Shown: piece by piece, positions 23,880-35,702 of the stretch | How positions within the stretch are numbered: position 1 is the first letter of the stretch | How the letters are laid out: each line of letters begins with the position of its first letter | Assembly (NCBI GenBank): GCA_012295275.1 | Contig: CM022673.1 | Location: 10,418,288 to 10,482,287, forward strand | Origin: Chrysomallon squamiferum | Lineage: Eukaryota; Mollusca; Gastropoda; Neomphalida; Peltospiridae | Direction: 5' to 3' | DNA length: 64,000 nt | Program-made: the position numbers and the translations under genes | The notes under the pieces: generated by a model | What the model was told of the DNA's origin: nothing | What the model saw: the letters and a program-made list of their open reading frames with translations, nothing else | Databases searched by the model: none

Positions 23880-24110
23880 TTCACAGAATTTATAAAAACA
23901 TACACAATCTTTCATAAGAAAGACACGTTTCTCAGCCGCCAGTTTTAAGCCTGGCGGTAAACAAACTATTCAGTTTCTAAATGACAAACATTATATGGCA
24001 GCGTGAGACCATGCTCGTTTTTGACAAAACGATATGTTTATTTGACAACACAATAACTTTCTTTGTTAATAAACATTTTATAAAATGAAGTTTATTTGCT
24101 GAACGATTTG
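23880..24110. promoter_or_regulatory. Candidate regulatory element with hairpin and forkhead-like sites
   Basis: The block contains a perfect 7-bp inverted repeat, CCGCCAG (23,936-23,942) and CTGGCGG (23,951-23,957). A forkhead-type GTAAACAAAC follows at once, with further TGTTTATTTG and GTTAATAAAC words. It is non-repetitive against an AT-rich repeat background. Regulatory function is an inference. Confidence 0.3.
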
Positions 24111-27100
24111 GTGTTATTCGATAGATATAAAATTAATATTGTATTTTAAGTACATTTAGCGTAGTAAAGGAAGATAAATGAATTTGAATGTTTATTGTAG
24201 AACAAAAATATTTAAAATAAACCTTGTTAAACCTGATATGAAAAAAACAACGAAATTAATGTTACAATTCTTTGCTTGTTAATTTTACTGAGAGATTTTT
24301 TACTTTAAAATAATAATAATAATGTAAACTTAATTTAAATGGAAGAAAATGAAGGATTTGAAAAAGAAGTTGATCAGTTCTTTTTGATTTAGAGTAACAA
24401 CTATTAAAATTACAGTCAATGAACAAAGAACATGGGATTAAATTTAAATAATTTGCTGTAAATTTTCTTTTTGTAGTTAATAAAACTATTTTTTTTAAAC
24501 AGCATTTTCACGGATAAAAATATCTAAAAAATGTGTTTATTTAAAATTATTAATATTTTAGTTTCTGAATGCCAATAATGATGATGATGATAAAGAAGAA
24601 ATTGTTGAAATTACAGGAAAATGCTATAACAACATTAAATAATAGTAATAGTAATAATAAAAATTAAAAAAAAAGAGTAAAAGTTCTGATCAGTGGTCAG
24701 TTAAAAATGTTTTTACCAAAATTTTAAGTTTCTGGAGAATAATTTATAGGTTGAGTTAGTTATCAAGTCAAAAAAGAATGAATGTTTAACAACACCCAAC
24801 ATGAAAAAAAAAAAGACAGACATACTTTAATTTTATACATAAATATTTATTGAACAGTTTTAAGATATACTGATAAGAAAAATGTATAAATTTTTCCATA
24901 TGCTTCTCATTTTTGTTTTTTGTGTATATTTTTTCGTACTTTTTTTATATATTTCATTATGGTATTCCATTTATATATATATTTTTGATAAATATTTCAT
25001 TACATAATAACATTTAAGATTCAAAAATTCTTACAATGATAAAAATTATTTGATTGAAAGCAGGAATTAAACACTGAAACCCTTAAAATTTTAAAATATT
25101 AAATATTTTAGACAAAATATTTAATTAAAAGATATAAAATATCACAGTACTTCATAGATTTTATATAATATTGATAAAAACTAGCATTTTAGTTTCATAC
25201 ACATGCACTTAAGTATGTAAATATTTTAAATTAAATGACAAGCAAATAAATAAATAAATAGCAAAAAACAACAGGTTTGCATAGACAAATTTCATCAATT
25301 ACATAAACAAATTAGGTTTCTAATTAACAAATAATCTAACTGATAATTTTAAACAAAAATGTCACATATATAGTTTTTTTTTTATGTACAGTATCAAATA
25401 TATAATAGTACTTTTTTTTATAAAGTAATAAAAATAATTTATTATTAAAAAACTGATTATGACATTTGCCAAGAAATAATACTGTAACTATATTTATTAT
25501 TTACTGTAAAAAAAACATCTATGACACATACTTACTTGTTTATTTAATAAAAGAGTTGTCTTAAAAACAGTTCTGAACAATCAAGTCTAGATAGTAGTTT
25601 CTCTGTTTATCACAGCTAGATGCATATTTTGCACAACTTGCATAAATTTATAAACAGACTTTAATAATAGAATCTGACGGTATGAATAAAGAAAAAAAAA
25701 ATAGCAATTTACAGCTGGAATTATATTATTATTTTTTTTTATTAAATTAAACTTTTGTAATAAAATTGAAATGATATACATAAATATAATTTAAAAATAA
25801 TTTATTGCAATTTAGTCCTCACTGCAGTCTATTTGAGCTAACAGTTATGTAATTATTATAATTATTTTAGAAGCAACATGCTGTAAGTTTTTAACTTTTT
25901 TAATAATAATAATAATAAAAAAAAAAATAAATAAAAAAAAAACAAACATAAAATAAAAAAATAAATATAGAGATAAATAAAATAAACTAATAAGTCAGAG
26001 TGAAATAAAATAAAATAAAAGTCTAAGATCTACAACATTTCTGGTATGACAGTACAACACACATACTAAATAATACTGATTTTAAGGCTATGATGAGTAA
26101 CAAGAATGTAGCAACATTAAGCAATAATAAAATAATCACATTAATTATGCAGAGTATTCCACATTTTTGTTATTGCAAAAACTGATAATATATTTTTAAT
26201 CATAAATACAGAAAACATCAAAAGCAACAATGAAAACATAACTTTAAAATATCAGGAAAAAAACCAGCAAAGAAATATCTGTTTAAAATCAATTTTTGAT
26301 AAAAATACCCAGACAGTCCTAAATCTTGGTTGTAAATATATTATCCCTGATGAGAGGGATGGTTTGAGAACTTGTGTTTATATGTACATATATATGTTTA
26401 AAATGTTTATAACTAATGTTTGATAAATAGTCTAACCAGCCATGGCAAGATAGAATGTGAGTTGTTTATTATTATTTATTATTATTTATCATTGTCAAGG
26501 TCACATTCTGTTACTAGACTAGCCACTTAGTATGTCTATAACAAAATGTATTTAAAACAGAAATGAAAATATATAAACATTTTTGGCAAGGAAAATTAGA
26601 TTAAAACAGTTTTAATCCTGAAATAATACAGAGTAACAAAATTAAATGTGGGCCAGTCTTGTAATAAATTATAAGAAGATAATTATTAATTAATAATGAA
26701 GATAATGATGTTGATTATAATAAATGTTTATCACTGTAATAATGCCAAAGTATAACATAAAAATATTGTCCAATAAGTTAGAATTGCCAAGAAACAGAGT
26801 AATAAAAATACTGTTTAATGAAAGACTTTTTTTTTTTTTTTTTTTGAAGCAAATAAACAAAAATAACAAAAATACAATATTTCTATGAAGAAAAATATAC
26901 CTTATTTATACATGTACTAATCATTCCAGCAGTGTTTCAGTTTAAAAGTTTTTCACTTACTCAAGAAAAAAAACATCTTTATTAATCTTATTTTTCCTGT
27001 TTATATATGTATATGTATATATACAAATTAAAATGAATGAAAAAAAACTGGATCAAGAATTAAAGAAATAAGGTAAGATTAAACCATTATTTATTATCCA

Positions 27101-27364
27101 TTCAAAACATTTTAGTCTTTAAAATTTTCACTTTAAGAAACAAAACGCTTTTAAATTATTTTTCCTTTTTTCCTTTTTCATATTAAAATAATAATAAATA
27201 TAATAATGATAATAATAATAATAATAGTAAAGTTAATACTGAATTACAAAAACATGGATCAATAATAAATGTATTTTTGTATTAAGATTATACCATTATT
27301 TAATGATATTAAATATTTCCATTTTAAAAATGTTCTCTCTGTTAAAAAAAAAAATCACTCATTA
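24110..27364. other. Intergenic AT-rich DNA downstream of ZSWIM2
   Basis: Nothing gene-like is seen. AATAAA on the minus strand at 27,090-27,095 lies about 270 bases past the ZSWIM2 stop and could be its poly(A) signal, though this hexamer is expected often in such composition. A small imperfect hairpin region lies at about 26,426-26,520. Confidence 0.4.
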
Positions 27365-28205
27365 TTATTGCCTGAGAATGTCTCTCAAAGTAAGAGTTGC
27401 TATTTGGTTTCCTTCTAGCGCTATGTCTGCCGTTCTGCCATTTGGTAAACCAATTGGTCTGGTTTTTCTTTTATGTCCCATGAACACATTGGGTCGAAGC
27501 CTTCCTTGTGACACTGGGGGAGTTTCTTGTACAGGGGGGTTCACCTGAGGGTTGTTGCCCAGGTAGAGATCTTGAAATGTCTGAAATGATAGAATGAGTG
27601 AATGGTGGATAGAAGGACCGATGGATGAATGATGAATCAGAGGAAGGGTGTCAAGATTGATGGGTGGACACAGAATTGATAAATGACTAGATGAATAAAT
27701 GGATGGATTAATAAATTAATATGTATAAATATTTAGATGTGTGTGGATGGAAGTTCAAATCTGAACAAATTAATGGATATATGGATCACTTACTTTCTTT
27801 ACATAATTTAAACAAAATTTATTAATGACTTTTAAAAGTCAAATTAAATGTTTTATAATGAATATCTGCTAACAGGAAACCAATGCTAATATTTTAAGAG
27901 AATTTACTGATTGGTAGAAAGCTATTTCTGATATACAGCTGCTCAAAAATATTTTCTTTTATACATTTATGGAACAAATCCAAAATGAATGATTTTAGGT
28001 GCTCAAAAAATAGGTTTGCTACTTAATTTTTCTGGGGTTTTTTATGATTTTTTTTATTTTTAAATTTCATTTAAATAATGAAGCACAATCAAATTTAAAA
28101 TAATTTTAAAATTTACCTGCAAACCAGTAAGAATGTTACTTCTGAGAGTCTGTTCCTGAGTAGGCACAAGGTCTGGTAAAGAATTAATTCTTGAACGCCC
28201 AGGCT
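27365..28205 (-). CDS. ZSWIM2: ZSWIM2 exons 11-12: C-terminus and stop
   Basis: Exon 11 (28117-28205) encodes PGRSRINSLPDLVPTQEQTL and ends at CAG|GTAAAT. Exon 12 (27365-27580) starts TFQDLYLGNNPQ, continues through a basic segment (FMGHKRKTRPIGL) and ends LTLRDILRQ-stop. The tail is less conserved than the fingers, so these two exons rest on splice phase and on plausible coding composition rather than a known domain. Confidence 0.8.
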
Positions 28206-28492
28206 CTGAAAACAAAACACAAAACTCACTTTCAAAATTCTTAGATAATTACTATTTTATTTTTAGAAACCAAATAATAACAGTCATATTGAATTTATAA
28301 TTGTAAAGTGTTTAACAAATCAGAATAAAATTTTAAACAATAAGAATAATTCATTTATTTATTATTATTTTACCTCTATTAATTTGAATAAACTATTAAA
28401 TACTGCTCAGCAAAACATTAATATCCAGTTATGCTAAAAAGGTAATTGATCAAAATTTATTATTTTCAAACCAAAATGAAGTATTTCTGTTA

Positions 28493-28524
<32 letters not shown>

Positions 28525-31500
28525 CCATAAAGTTATTATCTAAATTGATATAAAAATTTGAAATAATAGGGTTTGGATGATTTTTTTTATGGAAAGAACC
28601 AAACCAGAATTAAAATTTCCAAAGCTAACTAATCTGTATAACTCACTTTTTATTTACAATATTATAATTTTCTCTTTCTGTTTTTCATTACAGAATTCTG
28701 GGTTTCATTACAGAATCCAGAAAATACCTCCTTTACACTTTATGCTTAAAAATGCATAAGTTTTCTCATATTATGATTATTTATAATTAAGAAAAATCTA
28801 TTCAATTTTTAAAGATGTTCTGAGCTATTACCAAAATAAAAACTGCTTCTAAAACTGAAATTTTTACATTCTGTGTAAAATGTGCCTAGTAACTTTTATT
28901 TTGATTATTATTTTTATTGTCCACTATTTTTATTTTTTATACTTTTTCAGTTTTTAATTTTCATACTTAAAACATTCAGTTTTTAATTTTCATACTTAAA
29001 ATATCTTCTATTTTTATTTTTTATCCTTGAAATATCTATTATTTTTATTTTTTGTACTTTTGATCTACTAATTTTTTTTTGTACTTGAATTATCTACTAT
29101 TTTGCTTTTTCACTTAAAATATCAACTATATTTATTTTTTATACCTAAAATATTGCCTTTTTCATACACTTAAAATATCTTCTACTTTTATTGTTTTATT
29201 CTTATATCATCAACTGATTAGTTTTATTTTTTATATTTAAAACATTTACACTCTGTTTTTATTTTCTCTACTTAAAATGTCAACTATTTTTCTTTTTTTT
29301 TACATAAAATATCTACTCACTACTTTTATTTGATGTAGTTAAAATATCTACTCTATTTTTTAATTTTTTATACTGAAAATATTTTCTATTTTAATTTTTT
29401 ATACTTGAAAAAGATATTCTGTATTTTATTTTTCATACTTAAAATATCTACCATTTTTCATTTTTACACTTAAAACATCTATTCACTATTTTTATATTTT
29501 ATACTTAAAATATCAACTATTACATTTTATACTAAAAATATCTAATATCTTCATTTTTTATGCTTAAAATATCTGCTGTTTTTATTTTTCATATTCAAAA
29601 TATCACGTTTTTTATTTTTTTATACTGAAAATATCTACTCATTATTTTTATTTATTCTTAAAACGTCTACTCACAATTTTTATTTTTATTCTTAAAATAT
29701 CTATTATTTTTATATGGAACATAAACTTAAAATATCTACTATTTTTATATTTTATACTTAAAATATCTACTATTTTTATATTTTATTCTTAAAATATCTA
29801 CTATATTTTTTATTTTTTCATACTTAAAATATCTACTATTTTTATTTTTTTATACTTAAAATATCTACTATTTTTATTTTTTTACTTAAAATATCTACCA
29901 TATTTAATTTTTAAACTTAAAATATCTATTATTTTTATTTATGCTTAAAACATCTACTATTTTTATTTTGTATACTTCACATATCTGCTATTTTTTACTT
30001 TTTTATACTCAAATTACCTACTACTTTTACTTTTTTATACTTAAAACATCTATTCACTATTTTTATTTTTCATACTTCAAATATCTGCTATTTTTTAACT
30101 TTTTTAATACTCGAAATACCTACTACTTTTACTTTTTTTTTTATACTTAAAATATCTACTCACTATTTTTATGGTTTGTTACTTTACTAGGAAGTGAGTT
30201 AATCTCTATTCTCGGAAGAACACTTTTAATATTCGAGAGACTTTGTTCACCTCCTTCCCCTGAATCCTGCCTCTGTCTGCTGCCCGCATGGGCAGAATCT
30301 CCACTCCTCACCCTCTGACCCCCCTCACTTCTCTCCAGCATGGCCAGTTGCTGACCAAGCCATTCTCTGTGGTGTTCGGCTTTCTGAAGGAGTTGGGATC
30401 CTGGTAACAAGTGATTTGATGTCATCTGTTCTCTTGAATCACTTATATTGGTTCTGAAATGATAAAGGTAATGATAATATTAATAAATAAATACAAATGA
30501 AAAAAAAAAAAAATAAGGACGAATAAATAAAAATAAAATAGTGAACAATAATAATAACAACAAGCACTTAAAATATACATATTGATGCTGATGATGATAA
30601 CAATTTTAGTATTGATAATAATATTTACCTTGACCAATAAATATAATGGTCATAACAACAAAAACAATAACAAAAATGATAATAATAATAATAATAATAT
30701 TAATAGCAACAACAACAATAATAATAATAATAACAATAATAACAACAACAACAATAATGATAATAATAATAATAGCAACAACAACAATAATAGTTCTGAT
30801 CAAAGGTTCAGATTCATCAGCCCAGTATATATATAATGAATACAAGAACCTTGTGTTATTTATCAAAACACCTACCCCGAAGTATCACCCAAAGGCACTC
30901 CTGCCACCTGAAGACTGGATGGGGGTCTGTGAACTGTTGATGTATGTCTTGGTGGATGTCGATGGATGGACAGTCTTCTAGATTCCAGCAATGCGTCTCG
31001 TGGTCTTGTATCTATACGAATGCCTGGAATCTCTAGAGTTGTCTGTCCTTGAACAGAACTCTCTAACTGAGAGGTGCCTGAACCTGGTTGAGAAAGGCCT
31101 GATTCTGTCTGGGTGTGTGACCTGTAACAGTTATTGTTACTGAAATTAGTATTACTGTTATTGTAAATTAAATAAAAAACAGTAAAACACATTTTTTGAA
31201 AGAACAACAAAAAATTCACAAGTTGCTAAAATAGCCTCCTATCCATTATGAAAACAGATATATTGTTATTATTTTATCATCAGCAAATATAAGACACTGT
31301 CAATCTTTATATATTATATTATATTTTACACACCTTTCAGGACTGAAATCTACAACCATGCCATCAATTGGACATGTTGGGTGAGAGTGAAGAAGCCAGC
31401 TTTTAATACAGTCTTTGTGAAACTATATAAAAAAAAGAAAAGAAGATAAATTATTATTAAATGTATGTCATAGTTTCAGAATTGATTCAACTGATTATTC

Positions 31501-34500
31501 AGAGAATGTACATCCATGAGAAAAAAAAAAAAATAATAATAATAATAAAATAAAAAGAGAAAAAACAGACTACACAGATATTTATAATAAGACTGTATTT
31601 CAGTTTCATCCACTCACTCATACATTATCTATTCATCTATTTAACTAACCAGTGAAATACACAGTGTGTCAGTCCTTCCCATCCCTCCCTAAGAACCCTG
31701 ATATATTCATAATTGTATTCAAACATCCTTCTTTCCTTACATGCATTCATATATGTGCTTACCTTGTGTTTACAAGGTAGTTTTTTGACTATTTGTCCAG
31801 TGCTGTATCCACGTAAGCAGACGCGACACTGCATGCCAGGAGCCAACAGACTGCTGTTATTTCTCACCATTTCTGTGGGCAGTGAGTCGATTTGTGTCTC
31901 AGATATCTGACTTGGTAATTGCACTGCTTCACTGATGGAAAGAGAGAAAGAAAATAAGTGAAAGATTTAAATATTTATAACATCCTATATTACCCATTAC
32001 TAATGTAATTTATAAACAATTTTAATTAAGAATAAACAAAAGAAAGTTGTTGAAAAAAAGAATAGTTGACCAGTGTGATTTCTGGCTCAATATCTGAGCG
32101 GTTCTTAACCATAAATATTTTTATGATATTATAATTGCAGATTAAATGTATGCTGAGTATGTTGTTAAATAAAAATATTTCTTCCTTCTTGTTACAAAAT
32201 AATGTTACATTATACATATATTTCATAAATATTCATTATTCTGTGAATATGCACCCTTACTCATACTACAGCTCCTTATGAGCAATATGCAGTAAAGATA
32301 AAAGAATTCAGATTAAAAATTAAATTTTTATTCCCTCACATTCAGTTTGACTCATCAAAGGTCTGAAATATTTTTGATAAAATGATTGTGATGTATTAAT
32401 TTGCAGTAGATAACCACCCTGAAGTGACCGGTGGTTAAATTAACTGACCTGTCAAGCTGTAGTAGAAGGTCATAGTCTGATGAGGAGATGTCCCGATTCA
32501 TCAGGTCCTCAGTGACAGCTTGGGGTAGAGTGACACCAAACGTTCTGTCTGCAGCCCGCCAGCGCTGGTTACGTTTCTAAAGACATTGTGAAAATCTACA
32601 TTAAACATTAAATGATGTAACTAAAGGTTTAAATAAACTAAAGTGTAATTAACGATAAAATGAAATTAAAAAATAAGATGAAAAAAGTAAATAAAATAAA
32701 ATAAAATAAAACACAAGACAAAAGAAGTGTTGTTATAAAATTTTTAAAAATAAACAGATAACAAATAATATTATAAAATATATAATAATAAACAAAACTA
32801 AAGCAAACTCAGCAGAAAAAACAAACAAAACAAAAACAAACAAACAAACAAACAAAACTAACACCAAAAATAAATAAATAAACTGGAATAAATGTGGGGT
32901 TTTTTGGGGGGGTTGGCTCATGACTGAGATTTTCATGTCTCTGACTCAAATATTATAAGATATTAAGAAATAAATACTTACATGTCTAAATTCAAATGAA
33001 TGTTGAGTGTGAATTGGTGTGTTGAAACAGAGCTGACACAAGTAATAGTCCATACAATGAGAACATCTGTGTAATTAAAAAAAGTAATAAAGATACAGCA
33101 ATATCAAGGGTTTTTTTTGTTTGTTTTTGTTTGTTTTAAAGTTTTGTAATTATACTGTTTTTAAATATAATCTTTTAAGTTGAACTTTTTTCCTAATGTT
33201 TTACAAACATTTTCAAATTACTTTATAAATTATCTTCAATACAAACATTCATTTTCAGAAGTTTAAAAAACATATATTTGTAAATATATATAAATGTGTG
33301 TGTGATTAATAATAATAATCACATCACTAAACAAGAAAATATTTCAAATATAAACATTTTAGATGTTTTCAAGGGAAATCTAAATAAGCTCTTTTTTCAT
33401 TTTTAAGAAGTATATTCATGAAGTATTAAAAACAGTATTTAATATAAAGATAATTGTAACATTATATAAACTATATTCCTCAAATACATGTAACATTATA
33501 AAAACTATATTCTTCAAATACCAGTAACATTATAAAAACTATATTCTTCAAATACCTGTAATATTATATAAACTATATTCTTCAAAAATACCTGTAACAT
33601 TTCCCTTCTATTGGTGCGAGATGACAACTACGACAACACGTTCCCAAGTGTCTGTCCATTCTCACCGCAGGCTTCTCACCACTGGCATTTCTGAACTCCA
33701 TCTTGAGTAAATTCAGAGGACCAAAGTCCTCTCGACATATAGGACATTTGATTTCCTCTCTGCCCAGACCCTGCTGGTGTTCTGCATAGATCTTCATACA
33801 ACGGACGTGGATGCTGTTACCACAGCTAAACCTGTTTAAAAATCAATGAAATATTTACTTAAAGTTATTAAAACTTACTGATGCTAGCAGTAACAAACTG
33901 GTATAAACGAATAACAATCAATCATCTTCATTGCCATGGTGAAAACAACAAAGAAGGAGATAGACTTACTTGCAGTAGGTAACAGGCAGGTGTTTAGACA
34001 ACAATTCGTCCTGACAGATTGGACAGACGTCGTCTTTGGCGATCTCTCTCTGCTGCATCATCTCGCGGCCATCTGCCGCACTGATGACATTTTTAGACAC
34101 TGGTTTCTTTTTTCTCTGTTGTCCAATTTGGCCGTGCAGAACTTCATTGATTTCTCTTTCTACAAGTCCAAGCTGCCAAGTTACTGAAAAATAAATTTAA
34201 AAAAATAAAATCAATATTGAAAATCTGAAAATCTAAATTTAAGTGAAGCATAATCTCCTTGAATGAATTTAAAAACATTATCATTATTCCTTGGTATTTT
34301 TTTTGTAACTAAATGCATTATTTCAATCTTCAAAAATTTGTAATATTAATTATTATTATTATTATTATTGTCAGGTTTTTTTTGCATTATTAAAGAAACT
34401 GTAAAATTTCTAAATTGTTAAAACAACATTCTAAGAATCAATAATTAAATGTACAATTTTCAAAAAATTATGAATAAAATTTAATATAATTTAAGTACAT

Positions 34501-34987
34501 ACTAGGATTTTCTTTTGGCACTCTGAACTTCTTTAACAGCAACCAACAAATATGTTTACAAAGATCTTTCTCTTTCTTAAACACAGAACAGGTACAGCTG
34601 TGTGGATCACCAAGATAAACCTAGAAAAGTAGAAAATATTCTATCTAGTATTTCAAAAGAAATATTTATCATTTTGTGTTTAAAACACTATTAAAACTGT
34701 TCTTTACAACTTTAAAAAAACAAAAAAAAAAAAAACATTATTTGAGTGAAATGAGCTTATAAATTAATGTGCTAATAATTTATATTTAAAAAAATGTATA
34801 ATAATAATAATAATAATAATAATATATAGTGACCAACCTTGATATTTTTTACTTCTCCTTCTTCCTTTAATAAAAATCCAGTAGGCCCCATCTCTCTTAG
34901 AATAAAGATGGTAGCGTTTTGAGCTTCTGCTTGGTGCCAACATACTGCATCAGTTAAGTGACGCCTCCAGGGAAAACTGCGAGACAT
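27365..34987 (-). CDS. ZSWIM2: ZSWIM2-type E3 ubiquitin-protein ligase (complete, 12 coding exons)
   Basis: ZSWIM2 is a self-ubiquitinating E3 ligase with a SWIM zinc finger, two RING fingers and a ZZ finger. It is best known from testis. Coding exons: 34838-34987, 34503-34620, 33970-34183, 33592-33831, 32982-33066, 32449-32576, 31763-31931, 31334-31422, 30876-31121, 30164-30453, 28117-28205 and 27365-27580. All borders are GT-AG and every phase joins. The total is 2,034 bases, 677 residues plus stop, close to the human length (about 630). Order: SWIM finger (Cys59, Cys61, Cys71, His73), RING 1 (about 143-193), ZZ (about 222-268), RING 2 (about 347-385), then a Ser/Pro/Arg-rich tail. The N-terminal segment with ILREMGPTGFLLKEEGE is diagnostic of the family. 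A possible 5' splice acceptor (CTACAG) lies 6 bases before the ATG, so an upstream non-coding exon is likely. The first donor (GTTGGT) is weak. Confidence 0.95.
28905..30175 (-). repeat. 31-bp minisatellite (about 40 copies) starting at the ZSWIM2 exon 10 splice donor
   Basis: Degenerate copies of a unit with ACTTAAAATATCTACTATTT and TTATTTTTTAT repeat mostly every 31 bp (AAATATCTAC starts at 29,730, 29,761, 29,792, 29,827 and 29,858). On the transcript strand the unit reads AAAAATAGTGAGTAGATATT then TTAAGTA. This is the exon 10 end and donor sequence. Several interior copies keep a GTGAG or GTGAAT-like word (near 29,308, 29,476, 29,670 and 30,046). The array fills nearly two thirds of the 1,958-base intron. 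Confidence 0.9.
30164..31121 (-). CDS. ZSWIM2: ZSWIM2 exons 9-10: low-complexity C-terminal region
   Basis: Exon 9 (30876-31121) and exon 10 (30164-30453) encode a Ser/Gln/Arg-rich tail. It includes IPGIRIDTRPRDALLESRRL and a short helical LLQKAEHHREWLGQQLAMLE segment. The exon 10 donor was set at ATA|GTGAGT because it is the only strong donor whose phase (1) matches exon 11; without splicing the frame meets a stop two codons later. An AAC/AAT microsatellite fills much of the intron between the two exons (30,655-30,795). Confidence 0.85.
31334..31931 (-). CDS. ZSWIM2: ZSWIM2 exons 7-8: second RING finger
   Basis: Exon 7 (31763-31931) ends LLAPGMQCRVCLRGYSTGQ then IVKKLPCKHK; exon 8 (31334-31422) continues FHKDCIKSWLLHSHPTCPID. 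Together they form a RING-H2-like finger with C..C...C.H.FH..C...C. The final Cys pair is partly degenerate (only one Cys in TCPID), as in ZSWIM2 relatives. Confidence 0.92.
32449..33066 (-). CDS. ZSWIM2: ZSWIM2 exons 5-6: ZZ finger and linker
   Basis: Exon 5 (32982-33066) completes the ZZ finger with CSHCMDYYLCQLCFNTPIHT then QHSFEFRH, supplying the remaining Cys and His ligands. Exon 6 (32449-32576) encodes KRNQRWRAADRTFGV, a segment conserved in ZSWIM2 after the ZZ finger, and a linker ending in SSSDYDLLLQLD. Confidence 0.93.
33459..33592 (-). repeat. 34-bp tandem array carrying copies of the ZSWIM2 exon 4 splice donor
   Basis: Four copies spaced 34 bp apart, judged by CTATAT at 33,471, 33,505, 33,539 and 33,573. 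On the minus strand each reads close to ATGTTACAGGTATTTGAAGA then ATATAG. The first copy on the transcript is the real exon end and donor (TTACAG|GTATTT). The third preserves TTACAG|GTATTT, and the other two are altered by one base at the CAG/GT junction or just before it. The last copy has a 2-base A insertion. Confidence 0.85.
33592..34183 (-). CDS. ZSWIM2: ZSWIM2 exons 3-4: first RING finger
   Basis: Exon 3 (33970-34183) ends DDVCPICQDELLSKHLPVTY-C; exon 4 (33592-33831) continues KFSCGNSIHVRCMK and EEIKCPICREDF. Together they give CPIC...C...C...H..C...CPIC, a complete RING fold that would recruit the E2 enzyme. Exon 4 ends within the ZZ finger at CRSCHLAPIEGKCY. Its donor is followed at once by a 34-bp tandem array. 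Confidence 0.93.
34503..34987 (-). CDS. ZSWIM2: ZSWIM2 exons 1-2: N-terminal motif and SWIM zinc finger
   Basis: Exon 1 (34838-34987) encodes MSRSFPWRRHLTDAVCWHQA then the FILREMGPTGFLLKEEGE family motif. Exon 2 (34503-34620) encodes VYLGDPHSCTCSVFKKEKDL followed by CKH, a canonical CxC...CxH SWIM finger, then ICWLLLKKF. SWIM fingers in this family contribute to self-ubiquitination. An AT microsatellite (34,798-34,823) sits directly downstream of the exon 1 donor. Confidence 0.93.
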
Positions 34988-35700
34988 TATTCCTGTAGAG
35001 CATATTAAAATAATTAATTAATGACTGTTAGATATCTTGGTACTTTTATTTCATATTATGTATTGAGACATCCAGATATTTTATTTATATAATTTTTTTT
35101 TTTTTTTTTTTTTAATAATGATTTACTGAGGCCTAAAATATTCAGCACTTCCAAGTTATGACAATTACCATTGTCGCATCGAGTACATACTAAACAATTT
35201 TATAGAAATATAATAAAATGGCCGTTTCATTAAATATAAACACTGAATGAAGTTATATAATTTAGGGAAAATATCTGATAAAATTCTGATATTAATACCT
35301 TTCTATTAGATTCCACGCAGACACACTGTTTCCAAAACATACATCATTTTAAAGTAACAGGAAACATGTATCGCCATGTTGTTTTCATGTCTCCATGGTC
35401 CGTAGTCTCGTTTTCCTGAACACTTATTCAAAAGCGTATTTGTTATCGAAACTCCAACTGCCTCTTCCGTTTTCTTTTCTTTTCGCGGGTTATTTTGAAT
35501 CGAGCATGTTTCAAGATTTTGTCGGATAATAAAATGTTATAATCTCATACAATAGGTTATCAGTTAATAAAAAAAAGAGAAAAGTCAGATGTTATACTGA
35601 TTTACGATTTATGGTATTTTTACACATGCTTAAATTTTTTTACTTTTACCACTTCGTTTAAGCAATATTACAAATGTTTACTTTTAGAGTAAAGTCATAC
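34988..35700. promoter_or_regulatory. ZSWIM2 upstream region, probable promoter
   Basis: Less AT-rich sequence from about 35,290 to 35,520, with CpG words and a TTCGCGGG motif, lies 300-530 bases upstream of the coding start. It contains GTCTCCATGGTCC (about 35,387-35,399), which resembles one good half of an RFX X-box. A promoter with a non-coding first exon here would fit the acceptor seen just before the ATG. This is an inference. Confidence 0.35.
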
Positions 35701-35702
35701 TC

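Noticed and set aside
30156-30163. Stop codon two codons after ZSWIM2 exon 10 as the end of the protein
   Set aside because: A strong GTGAGT donor at the same place joins in the right phase to two further exons with coding composition. Ending here remains possible as an unspliced isoform.
30582-30981. Poly-Asn, poly-Ile and poly-Val ORFs on both strands
   Set aside because: They are produced by the AAC/AAT microsatellite in a ZSWIM2 intron.
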